A DNA stretch of 43,792 bases from positions 1 through 43,792 of IMG/VR virus record IMGVR_UViG_3300018424_000048; one strand, 5' to 3'. Positions 1 to 6,996 of the stretch are shown here, piece after piece. The position numbers were made by a program, and so were the translations under genes. Source of the DNA: a virus. The notes beneath the pieces were generated by a model, which worked only from the letters and a program-made list of their open reading frames with translations, had not been told where the DNA came from and did not search any database. Position 1 is the first letter of the stretch. Every line of letters starts with the position of its first letter.

Positions 1-2207
1 AACGTTAGGGTGATGTAGTTGATAGTACGAGTTGGTTTGATATAAATTTCAGCATAGAGTTCGCCTCTATCTACCGAATCATCAGAGTTGTTCTCGGAAT
101 CACACTTAACAAGGAAGTCTTGAACGCCTCTTCTTGCCTGGATGTTTCTGAGGAATGGTTCTACAGCGTTGGTGAAGTTTGCTCTAGAGGTTGAATCATT
201 AAATTCAAAGAGTAGGGACTTAGCAGTCTGTGAAATAATTCTCTCACAAAGGAGGAACAAACGACGAACGTTAATTCTATCGAACGCTGAAGCATAACCG
301 AGAGCGGTCTTATCACCGAATAGGACGATGCCAGAACCAGGGAATGCAACGATGGGGTTGACTCTCTCAACATAAAGTTGATCTCTCTGTGCCTTGTTAG
401 GCGAGTATGCTAGTTTGATAGCATTTCTTAGTACGCCTCTCTGGAGACCAGCGGGGGAATACCAATCTGCTTCTTCAACAGAAGTTGATAGGCAGAGACC
501 TGCCATGTCAGCAGAGCAAGGGATATAACGATAAACGTCATTATAACGGTCGTAAATATACTTATAACCAGAATCTAGTGCTGCATAAGATGTTGAAGGA
601 ATCTTACGGAAATACTTAACCAAATTCTCAGTGATCACGTCAGAATCTTCGACACCGATGATGTCGTTTCTGAGAGGCGAGAAGAATGACATGCAATCTT
701 TTCTTGTCTCAAGGATGGTGATGATTGCATTTGCCTTAGCAAGTGCATCAGTTGTGTTTGCACCCATAGGACCAGGAAGGATGAAATCAACATCCTGAGT
801 CTCTGGGTCTGAGATTAGATTGATTGCCGAAGTATACTCACCAGTTGTAGGTGCGTAGTTGTCAACACCAGCGGTTGCAGATTCACCACCAAGGATGTAC
901 TGCATGGTAGGACCATTCTTAGAACCTACAAGGTAAGTACCGCTAACAGGATCGGTAACACCATCGGTCATGCCGCTACCAGCACGAATAACGTTGAAGT
1001 TCTTATTCGCTGCTACAACACCCCAATTGCCATCAGAAGCAGTTGCGGTTGCTGCCATTACGTTGGTGTCATCTAGATCACCAGCATAGATATAGTTTGA
1101 ACCGAACTTGAGTGAGTTAACGATATGGTTAACTTCGCCGTTGGTGGTCTTAGCATCGGTTGCCTTGGAAAGACCGATGTGTCTCTCAAGGATAGTACCA
1201 GGAGTGCCAGTGATCTTACCTTCGGTGTCAACAACTAGGAGGTGAAGTTCATCTCTGAATGCACCCTTAGAAAGACCAAACTGTGAAGTGCCAGGACGGG
1301 GAGCAACGCTGACCCACTTAAGACCAGTGTAAACTTCTCTGGTTTGATACTCATTTGATTCTGAGTCAATAGCAACTGCGTTAGAGTTGGTATCAGTCAG
1401 AGAATCTGAAGCAGCAAACTCAATTGAACCTTTGTCGAGAAGGATTCTTAGTTCTCTAGTGATACCGCCAGTTGCGATTGTACCAGATGCACCAGAAGAT
1501 GCCTGAGCAACTGCATCAGCTGCAGCAGCGATACCAGTGTATCCAGTGTCAAAAGAAACATCGAGGATAGATTTGGTAGCATCCCAACCAAGAACTGTTG
1601 CTGCTTGTGAATCAACAGTAGCAGCACCAGGAACGAAAGTACCAACAACAGAGGTTAGTTTTAGTTTTACTCTATAGGAGTAAACTTTACCAGCAGCACC
1701 AGATGCTGCAGTGACTGCCTCGTCAGCAACGAATTCCCACTCATTACCTGAAGAAGGTGCAGGAAGAACTGCTAGTTGGTCAGGACCTGCGTCGGTAGCA
1801 TAGATTCTAACGCCATTTAGAAGGGTGCCAGGAGTCTTACCTGCCCAATTCCAAGTGTTTGAACCAGACTCGAAGTTGTTCTCGTAGTCATCTGAGTTTT
1901 TGATCTTAACAGCAGTGCCGTTAGAAACTGAGTTCTTGAGAGTGGTTGAATCGGTTCTAATAACCTTAACTGTACCACCATATAGAAGGTACTGTGCCGC
2001 AGAGAACCAGTATTCAAAGTTTGAGTTGTTAGGAGCACCGAAGACAGACTCAAGTTGTCTCTCGGAACTGATTACACGAACTTCACTTACAGGACCTTGT
2101 GAGAAGGGACCTGCGACTGCAGCATATGCGGGAATCGCCTGAGTTGATCCTGTGCTGCGATCAATTTCTCTTACTAGTACCCCTGGGGAGTATTGACTTA
2201 ATGCCAT
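1..2207 (-). CDS. gp18: Tail sheath protein gp18 (3' end cut by window edge)
   Basis: This is the contractile sheath subunit that polymerises around the tail tube and contracts on infection. I translated the frame by hand from the ATG at 2207 and it stays open to base 1 (735 codons). It begins MALSQYSPGVLVREIDRST. Near the C-terminal side it carries AFPGSGIVLFGDKTALGYAS, followed by a segment reading NVRRLFLLCERII, and it ends at the edge with IYIKPTRTINYITLT. These are hallmark stretches of T4-like sheath proteins. T4 gp18 is 659 residues, so this one is longer, as in marine relatives. Probably only about 15-25 C-terminal residues are missing. The start is supported by an AGGAGA ribosome site 6 to 12 bases upstream and a late promoter at 2247-2254. 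It lies downstream of terminase, as in T4. Confidence 0.95.
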   Translation of the reverse strand, partial: MALSQYSPGVLVREIDRSTGSTQAIPAYAAVAGPFSQGPVSEVRVISSERQLESVFGAPNNSNFEYWFSAAQYLLYGGTVKVIRTDSTTLKNSVSNGTAVKIKNSDDYENNFESGSNTWNWAGKTPGTLLNGVRIYATDAGPDQLAVLPAPSSGNEWEFVADEAVTAASGAAGKVYSYRVKLKLTSVVGTFVPGAATVDSQAATVLGWDATKSILDVSFDTGYTGIAAAADAVAQASSGASGTIATGGITRELRILLDKGSIEFAASDSLTDTNSNAVAIDSESNEYQTREVYTGLKWVSVAPRPGTSQFGLSKGAFRDELHLLVVDTEGKITGTPGTILERHIGLSKATDAKTTNGEVNHIVNSLKFGSNYIYAGDLDDTNVMAATATASDGNWGVVAANKNFNVIRAGSGMTDGVTDPVSGTYLVGSKNGPTMQYILGGESATAGVDNYAPTTGEYTSAINLISDPETQDVDFILPGPMGANTTDALAKANAIITILETRKDCMSFFSPLRNDIIGVEDSDVITENLVKYFRKIPSTSYAALDSGYKYIYDRYNDVYRYIPCSADMAGLCLSTSVEEADWYSPAGLQRGVLRNAIKLAYSPNKAQRDQLYVERVNPIVAFPGSGIVLFGDKTALGYASAFDRINVRRLFLLCERIISQTAKSLLFEFNDSTSRANFTNAVEPFLRNIQARRGVQDFLVKCDSENNSDDSVDRGELYAEIYIKPTRTINYITLT

Positions 2208-2246
2208 GTCTTGTTCTCCTGAAAATCATAGGCGTATTGCTAGAAA

Positions 2247-2254
2247 TATTTATA
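2247..2254 (-). promoter_or_regulatory. Late promoter (TATAAATA) for gp18
   Basis: The minus strand reads TATAAATA, the exact T4 late promoter core, 40 bases upstream of the gp18 ATG and inside a 96-base non-coding gap. A second, weaker copy (CATAAATA) lies at 2277-2284. In T4-like phages such sites are read by host RNA polymerase carrying gp55 and gp33. Those proteins are not encoded in this window. Confidence 0.75.
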
Positions 2255-2281
2255 AAAAATCGTTCTTCAGAAGTAATATTT

Positions 2282-2303
2282 ATGCATGAACAATGCATGA
2301 ACA
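2282..2303. repeat. Perfect 11-bp tandem repeat before gp18
   Basis: ATGCATGAACA occurs twice in direct succession (2282-2292 and 2293-2303). It starts right after the stop codon of the small zinc-finger gene, and its last bases form the CATAAATA octamer. Each copy contains the palindrome ATGCAT. A regulatory role is possible but unproven; replication slippage is an equally simple origin. Confidence 0.6.
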
Positions 2304-2501
2304 CTAGGGTTTTGACCGTTTATCAGTGATTCGTTTTATTGTACACTCTTTACATTCATAAGCGTATGATGATGCTAAAGAAGGTTTAGATCTTCTCATA
2401 ATGTAGAAATCTTCAAGCAAATTTTTATGCTCGCCGCAAGACCTACATCTCCTTTCAACGAATAATAAATTATCTAAACTAATCTGTGAATCTAAGTCCA
2501 T
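2304..2501 (-). CDS. Small zinc-finger-like protein, translationally coupled to terminase
   Basis: This encodes 65 residues. I chose the ATG at 2501 because it overlaps the terminase TGA stop by one base (TGATG), a classic coupling arrangement. A GTG at 2516 would add five residues. The protein has two CxxC pairs, CRSC near residue 14 and CKEC near residue 46, with a basic C-terminus (KRITDKRSKP). This spacing suggests one zinc-binding ribbon, as in many small phage proteins and in the zinc site of some HNH enzymes. No HNH catalytic residues are visible. The function is unknown; its place between gp17 and gp18 gives no firm clue. Confidence 0.7.
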   Translation of the reverse strand: MDLDSQISLDNLLFVERRCRSCGEHKNLLEDFYIMRRSKPSLASSYAYECKECTIKRITDKRSKP

Positions 2502-4150
2502 CAACCATAGTCCCACATAAATGACCTATCACCATATTCATCAACGTGCCACCTATCTCCATCACCATCCACAAATGATTCATCTTCAAATCCATCACTA
2601 ATAAATCCAAAGGGTGCCATGTCTGCTTCAATTGCTTCCCTTTGATCTTCAAAAATTCTTGCTCTGACATCACTATCAGTCATCTCTCTAAAGTATGGTT
2701 GCATTGCCAACCAAGAAAAGATAACCAAAGACATAGCAAGGTCGTCATTACAACCTTCTTCTGCTTCAAACGAGTTGCCCTTTTGGATAAAGGTGGTTAA
2801 CTCACTAATAATGTCATAGTCTTTTATAATTAATTTATCTTCCTCAATCAATGCCTTGAGGTTAGAGCACCCAACCTTCTTAACAGTAGAAGTCATTCTC
2901 ACACCAAGAGATGCCTTCTTACCACTGAATCCAGATCCAACAATCTGCCCAGCACGTCCACGCATGGAACACATCAGAAGGTTTTCATATTCCAAGTCAT
3001 ACTGTAGAATATCTGCAACCTGAGCACCAATGTCATTAACCTCAATAAGTATGTAAGCACCATTGTAATTCCTTGCCACATCGTGTATGATGTTAGGAAG
3101 CAGAATGGGTTTGATGTCATTGTTCCTATATTTTGCAACCAGTCGATATGGCAACTGACTAATATCCATTACAACAAATGCTGAATAATCTTGACTGGTC
3201 CCTCGCGATGTATCCACACACATGATATACTGGTGATCCTTCTCTGCTCTTTCGTAGACATCAAGTCCAGCGTTAGATGCGATAGGATCTTCATACACAA
3301 GGTTTCTTAACTTTGCTGGGTTGATTAGAGTATCAACCGAACCCAAGAACTCACATTCAAATTCTTGCGTAAACTGTCTTTGAGACGTGTTAGCAATAGT
3401 TTGTTCTTTCCATTTTGCATCTCTACCAGGAACTGCCGACCAATGAACCTCAGTAGGAATATAACTATTCTTCTTTCTCTCAGCATCATGCCAAAGTTTA
3501 TAAAACATGTTCATTCCATTTGGCGTGGAAATGATAATCACCTTGGTGTTTTTACCAGACGAAATGGTAGGATACACCGACGAGAAGAACTGCTCTGCAA
3601 TATTGTTTGGGATGAACGCGAATTCGTCCAAGAAAATAATATTAAATGAATTACCTCGGACTGCACTGGATGAGGTAGATGCTGCTACAATTTTTGATCC
3701 ATTCTCAAGTTCTAGACTACCTTTGTTCCATGACACAATACCTTGCTGCATCCATGTCGGTAGATTTTCATAAGAAAGTTGTAGTCTGGAAAGAAGTTCT
3801 CTCGCAGTCTCTGCTTTGTTTGCTAGGATTGCAATCCTGACATTATCGTTAAAGATAGCATAATGCAACAGATAAGAAACCACCGTAGTGGACTTACCTG
3901 TTTGTCTTGGTAGTTTTGCAATGTTGAATCGATTATTATGAAACCTATCAATCAGGTCTTCCTGAAAATCGTACATATCAAAAGGCACAAGACCTTCATC
4001 CAGAGAGACAATTTTAATGTGCTCTCTTGCAAAATGGATGGGGTCTTGTGAACACTTGATAAATTCTTCAACTTGTTCTTGTGTGAACTCTTGGGAAACG
4101 TTTGCCTTTTTAAGGTTAGGGTTTCCCAAATAAATATTGTCAGCTTTCAT
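2501..4150 (-). CDS. gp17: Terminase large subunit gp17
   Basis: This is the DNA-packaging motor ATPase and headful nuclease that docks on the portal. The 549 residues show both domains. The N-terminal ATPase has Walker A PRQTGKST at about residues 81-88, Walker B IIFLDEFAFI at about 171-180 and the coupling motif IIISTPNG at about 205-212. The C-terminal RNase H-like nuclease has MCVDTSRGTSQDYSAF at about 310-324, an acidic LIEVND at about 368-373 and CNDDLAMSL at about 467-475. T4 gp17 is 610 residues. Its start overlaps the 52-codon ORF upstream and its stop overlaps the small zinc-finger gene downstream, so the set is probably co-translated. The very acidic C-terminal tail (residues 519-541) contains a VDGDGDR stretch. 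Confidence 0.97.
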   Translation of the reverse strand: MKADNIYLGNPNLKKANVSQEFTQEQVEEFIKCSQDPIHFAREHIKIVSLDEGLVPFDMYDFQEDLIDRFHNNRFNIAKLPRQTGKSTTVVSYLLHYAIFNDNVRIAILANKAETARELLSRLQLSYENLPTWMQQGIVSWNKGSLELENGSKIVAASTSSSAVRGNSFNIIFLDEFAFIPNNIAEQFFSSVYPTISSGKNTKVIIISTPNGMNMFYKLWHDAERKKNSYIPTEVHWSAVPGRDAKWKEQTIANTSQRQFTQEFECEFLGSVDTLINPAKLRNLVYEDPIASNAGLDVYERAEKDHQYIMCVDTSRGTSQDYSAFVVMDISQLPYRLVAKYRNNDIKPILLPNIIHDVARNYNGAYILIEVNDIGAQVADILQYDLEYENLLMCSMRGRAGQIVGSGFSGKKASLGVRMTSTVKKVGCSNLKALIEEDKLIIKDYDIISELTTFIQKGNSFEAEEGCNDDLAMSLVIFSWLAMQPYFREMTDSDVRARIFEDQREAIEADMAPFGFISDGFEDESFVDGDGDRWHVDEYGDRSFMWDYG

Positions 4151-4298
4151 CCTGTAAAAGGTTTTGCTCTTCGTAAGTCTTCAACTTATTTAGCAATTCG
4201 TGATATTGGTCCCAGAGATATTCAGAACCAGTCTGATCTGCATAGTAAGCAACTGCCCTTCTCAGGCGAGCAATGTCAGTCTTGTTGAGGTGGTACAT
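4140..4298 (-). CDS. Tiny ORF (52 aa) overlapping the terminase start
   Basis: I read this ORF directly from the sequence, ATG at 4298 to TGA at 4140. It begins MYHLNKTDIARLRRAVAYY and ends EEQNLLQDES. It overlaps the 89-codon gene upstream by 23 bases and the terminase start by 11 bases, fitting a chain of coupled small genes. It is predicted to be mostly alpha-helical, with a basic N-terminal and an acidic C-terminal half. I do not know its function. It could assist packaging, since it sits next to gp17. Confidence 0.6.
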   Translation of the reverse strand: MYHLNKTDIARLRRAVAYYADQTGSEYLWDQYHELLNKLKTYEEQNLLQDES

Positions 4299-4545
4299 CG
4301 GTTGGAAAGTCCTTATCGAGTTGAGAGAGACGCTTTGCCCATGTTATCCCAGAATCAGAACCTCTGCAAGGGTTTATGCATCTATGATCACCTAGTTTGT
4401 TGCAAACCAAACCTGCCAAGTCGTGCGGATCTCCCAATGCTCCCGTTCCTGACCAGTAGTGCTGTCCGTTTAACCAGAGAGCACCACATTTTTCGCACTC
4501 TTTTCTATCCATCGATAGGTCAGAGAACTTTGAATCGGGGTCCAT
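4276..4545 (-). CDS. Small cysteine-rich protein (89 aa) upstream of terminase
   Basis: The protein has CEKCGALWLNGQHYW near residues 18-32, followed by two more cysteines (LVCNK near 48, and C-INP-C near 57-61). That makes six cysteines plus histidines and suggests a zinc-stabilised fold. Proteins of this look are common next to terminase in marine T4-like phages, but I know no function for them. The start at 4545 has no clear Shine-Dalgarno; an internal Met at residue 12 (MDRKEC) is an alternative start. A late promoter-like AATAAATA lies 21 bases upstream. Confidence 0.7.
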   Translation of the reverse strand: MDPDSKFSDLSMDRKECEKCGALWLNGQHYWSGTGALGDPHDLAGLVCNKLGDHRCINPCRGSDSGITWAKRLSQLDKDFPTDVPPQQD

Positions 4546-4566
4546 AGTGGATTAATGCGAAGTGCA

Positions 4567-4574
4567 TATTTATT
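4567..4574 (-). promoter_or_regulatory. Late promoter (AATAAATA) upstream of the terminase block
   Basis: The minus strand reads TATAATAAATATGC around this site, 21 bases before the ATG of the 89-codon gene, in a 70-base non-coding gap. It would drive the 89-aa, 52-aa, gp17 and zinc-finger genes. The first base differs from the T4 TATAAATA consensus. Confidence 0.6.
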
Positions 4575-4615
4575 ATATAGGCGCAGGACGGTTCGTCAAG
4601 CTACAAAATAATAAG

Positions 4616-5182
4616 TTAGCAATTCCAAGCTCTTAGTGCTTTGTTGATTCTGCTATCGGGATCGTTAGCAGTTCTGGCAGAAGTTAATCTCTTTTTCATG
4701 CCTCCCATTCTAGCGCAGAAGGATGACCGTCTGGAATTTCCAACCTTCTTTGAAGGTGCTTTAAGGTCAGATCCTGGATTTTCTCTTTCGTAAGATTTTC
4801 TTCCTTTCTCATTAAGTCCCCCGCTGGAGGACTGTCCTTCCTTTCTAGTCCAGGCTGCTCCTTCATTAATAAACTCTGCAAACGACGGAATGTACGAATT
4901 ATTCAGTTTTTTCTGCTGTTTCTCGTATGCTCTGTGTGCTTTGTTTCTTGCATATTCAGCATCATAAGGACTCTTGCCTGCCTTAGTGGCAGCGGCATGA
5001 GCATCATCACCTGCTTTCTTTTTAGCGGAAGCATGATCAGTTGCGGCACTTGCCTTCTCTGCGTTAGTGATCTTTTCAGATGCACCAACTCTTTGAGCAA
5101 TGCCACCACGCTTTGCTCTCTTTGCCTTACCTGTTGCTACGTTTTCGCTGATCATAGAATCAACCAGATACTTGGACTTCAT
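4616..5182 (-). CDS. DUF6321 domain protein
   Basis: This encodes 188 residues. The C-terminal part (about 109-188) has AAWTRKEGQSSSGGLNEKGR, then KSYERENPGSDLKAP, RRSSFCARMGGMKKR and a C-terminal DPDSRINKALRAWNC. I recognise this as the DUF6321 family that is widespread in cyanophages; its function is not known. The N-terminal half is rich in Lys and Ala and probably helical. The start at 5182 overlaps the upstream gene by 23 bases. A second Met at residue 10 (5155), just past the upstream stop, is an alternative. Neither has a strong ribosome site. Confidence 0.85.
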   Translation of the reverse strand: MKSKYLVDSMISENVATGKAKRAKRGGIAQRVGASEKITNAEKASAATDHASAKKKAGDDAHAAATKAGKSPYDAEYARNKAHRAYEKQQKKLNNSYIPSFAEFINEGAAWTRKEGQSSSGGLNEKGRKSYERENPGSDLKAPSKKVGNSRRSSFCARMGGMKKRLTSARTANDPDSRINKALRAWNC

Positions 5183-5708
5183 CGATATACAGAGTCATAC
5201 CATTGCTGGTATCACCCTTTGCCTGAATCTTGATGCTATTAGAACCAGTAGCAGATCCAGTAAAAGCAGCACTAGAAGACTGATCGGAGTCAATGGTGAT
5301 AGTTGTATCGCTGACGGCAGTAATTTCTACATGAGATACATTGTATGCAGCAACTGCAGAACCAGTGATTGTGATATAATCTCCAACTGCAAAATTGTGA
5401 GCAGGTATTCTACCATCCTCACCAACTGTCAGTACACAAGGACTTGCAGCACTAGCAGAACGAATATTAATTCTTTTGGGTTTGGCAAGTTGAAACAACT
5501 CAGCACCATTTACAGCAGTGTGAATTGTAAGCGCATCAGTTGATACATCAGGAGCACCACCCCATGAAAAATGGTTGCTGTGAGTATCAGCATTGATCAT
5601 ACGATAAATTCCAGTCTTCACAATATGACCAGCGGTTGTTTGTGCTGTATCTGAATTATCGGTAAGGATTCCCAGACTTTGTACTGGTGTTACTACGTTG
5701 GATGCCAT
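5160..5708 (-). CDS. Beta-rich small virion-like protein of unknown function (182 aa)
   Basis: The protein begins MASNVVTPVQSLGILTD and is rich in Thr, Ser, Ala and Val, with regular hydrophobic/polar alternation typical of beta structure. A segment reading VGDYITITGSAVAAYNVSHV resembles the small beta modules of phage virion proteins. Cysteine is nearly absent and I see no signal peptide or membrane segment. Its own late promoter, and its position between gp16 and gp17, suggest a late structural or decoration protein, but I cannot assign a role. Confidence 0.7.
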   Translation of the reverse strand: MASNVVTPVQSLGILTDNSDTAQTTAGHIVKTGIYRMINADTHSNHFSWGGAPDVSTDALTIHTAVNGAELFQLAKPKRINIRSASAASPCVLTVGEDGRIPAHNFAVGDYITITGSAVAAYNVSHVEITAVSDTTITIDSDQSSSAAFTGSATGSNSIKIQAKGDTSNGMTLYIDEVQVSG

Positions 5709-5731
5709 TTTAATTTCGTCCAGTTTCTTCT

Positions 5732-6145
5732 CTATTTATTACCTTTTGTGTTTTGCTTGAGGAGTTTTTGAAGTTCTGCAGTCGATCCAACAAACATAGT
5801 GTTATTAACTGTGGTAGGACCAGATTTAGGTTGCTCATCGAGATCTTTCATTTTTTTCTGAAGGTCGATTAATTTATCTGCAACGTCAGCAGTGTTTTTG
5901 ATTAGTTGTCCTGCAACTTCGTATGCTCTAGGATGGTCAGAACTCCTTGCAACCTCTAGGATTCCATCGATTGCTTCCTGACCTTTCATGACTAGAGAGT
6001 GCAGCTGCGCTCTTGACGTTTCATAGTCATGTTGAATTTCTGGTTTGTCTGCTGCTCTAGGAGCAGGAGGTTTTGATGGTGGAGACTTTTCAATCTCCAC
6101 AGGTTCTACATCGAAAACTTCATCCAGACCGTCGTAATTACTCAT
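5732..6145 (-). CDS. gp16: Terminase small subunit gp16
   Basis: This is the small packaging subunit, thought to form a ring that recognises phage DNA and stimulates the gp17 ATPase. The protein is 137 residues (T4 gp16 is 164). The N-terminus is acidic and proline-rich (residues 1-40). The centre is a long helical, coiled-coil-like segment (SRAQLHSLVMKGQEAIDGIL through ADKLIDLQKKMKDLDEQ, about 44-105). The short C-terminus contains FVGSTAELQKLLKQNTK. This central pattern and the place directly after gp15 match T4-like gp16. It starts two bases after the gp15-side stop boundary of its downstream partner, implying coupling. Confidence 0.88.
   Translation of the reverse strand: MSNYDGLDEVFDVEPVEIEKSPPSKPPAPRAADKPEIQHDYETSRAQLHSLVMKGQEAIDGILEVARSSDHPRAYEVAGQLIKNTADVADKLIDLQKKMKDLDEQPKSGPTTVNNTMFVGSTAELQKLLKQNTKGNK
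5733..5740 (-). promoter_or_regulatory. Late promoter (AATAAATA) inside the end of gp16
   Basis: The octamer is formed by the last codons of gp16 (AAT AAA TAG, sharing the first two bases of the stop codon) and lies 24 bases upstream of the 182-codon gene's ATG. Confidence 0.6.
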
Positions 6146-6147
6146 AG

Positions 6148-6996
6148 TTAAATAGGTTCATCTTGTCCTGAAACTGAGTTCCAACGTGCAGCATCTGTAA
6201 ATTCAGACGTAAGTTCATTGAAACCAAAGTCATCTCCTGCAGATACGAATGGGTCATCTAGACTATTGATGTTTCCATCCGAATTGTAATCTTCTTTTGC
6301 TTTTGGAGTAACTGAATATCTGATCTCTCTTGCTCTTGTAACATCCACATCGGTATATTGATCGACCAAGACTTTCTTGATAAGACCAGAAGTTGCTTCC
6401 TTGACAGGACCGTAAACATAAGTCTTGGCAGTAAATTTAAGACTATAGATTAAGATTCTGTTGTCGGCAAAAGCTCCTTCATAGTCATCTCTGAAATCTA
6501 CAGATTCCAAATTAATTAGAACATCTTTGGTTTCATTCAATGCAGTGAGCATATTTACACCGATTGAAAAAGATGGTTGGAAGAAGGGGAGAATTTGCTC
6601 CAAGATCTGCAAAGCATCATCTTGGTTTTTTGAAATAATATCTACTTCAAAACCAAGATTATATGGGACTGGCATATAACCCTTGTCAACTTCACCTTCC
6701 GTTGCGGAAGGAACCTTGATGACTTGCGTTGGAGCAACCTTTCTGGTAGGATCGTAAGAAATAGAAGTTAGTTGAAAACCAATTCTAGGAACTGTGATTT
6801 GAACTCTTCTACCTTCTAGGTTAGGATTCTCTCTCAAACGAGAAAGAAACTTTTCTGTGGGACCATATGCCAGAGGTACTTTCATAACCTCAACATCTCC
6901 GCCATTCGCACGACGAAGTTGGATATTATTGAATAAGGTTCCAAATCCAATAATAGTCTTTTTGAAGATCTCGTTATAAAAGTATGTCCCTAACAT
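6148..6996 (-). CDS. gp15: Tail sheath stabiliser and completion protein gp15
   Basis: This protein caps the finished tail and lets it bind the neck. It is 282 residues, against 272 in T4. The N-terminus MLGTYFYNEIFKKTIIGFGT and the central ILEQILPFFQPSFSIGVNML (about 131-150) are typical of the family. An EF-hand/dockerin-like loop, DYNSDGNINSLD, spans residues 236-247 (6256-6291) and is followed by DDFGFNE. Its ATG overlaps the gp14 stop (TAATG), with an AGGGAG ribosome site upstream. Confidence 0.95.
   Translation of the reverse strand: MLGTYFYNEIFKKTIIGFGTLFNNIQLRRANGGDVEVMKVPLAYGPTEKFLSRLRENPNLEGRRVQITVPRIGFQLTSISYDPTRKVAPTQVIKVPSATEGEVDKGYMPVPYNLGFEVDIISKNQDDALQILEQILPFFQPSFSIGVNMLTALNETKDVLINLESVDFRDDYEGAFADNRILIYSLKFTAKTYVYGPVKEATSGLIKKVLVDQYTDVDVTRAREIRYSVTPKAKEDYNSDGNINSLDDPFVSAGDDFGFNELTSEFTDAARWNSVSGQDEPI

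Noticed and set aside
2255-2280. Possible terminator (TTCTGAA near a T6 run) between the zinc-finger gene and gp18
   Set aside because: The inverted repeat is only about four base pairs with almost no loop, far weaker than the hairpin at 14308-14329.
2304-2516. GTG start at 2516 for the small zinc-finger gene
   Set aside because: The ATG at 2501 overlaps the terminase stop as TGATG, a standard coupling signal. The extra five residues from the GTG have no support.
5100-5543. A 147-codon plus-strand open frame opposite the DUF6321 and 182-aa genes
   Set aside because: It is antisense to two better-supported genes, has no ribosome site and an unnatural amino-acid mix rich in Cys, Ser and Arg. 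Other plus-strand frames, such as 9896-10339, 17461-17859 and 41400-41804, fail the same way.
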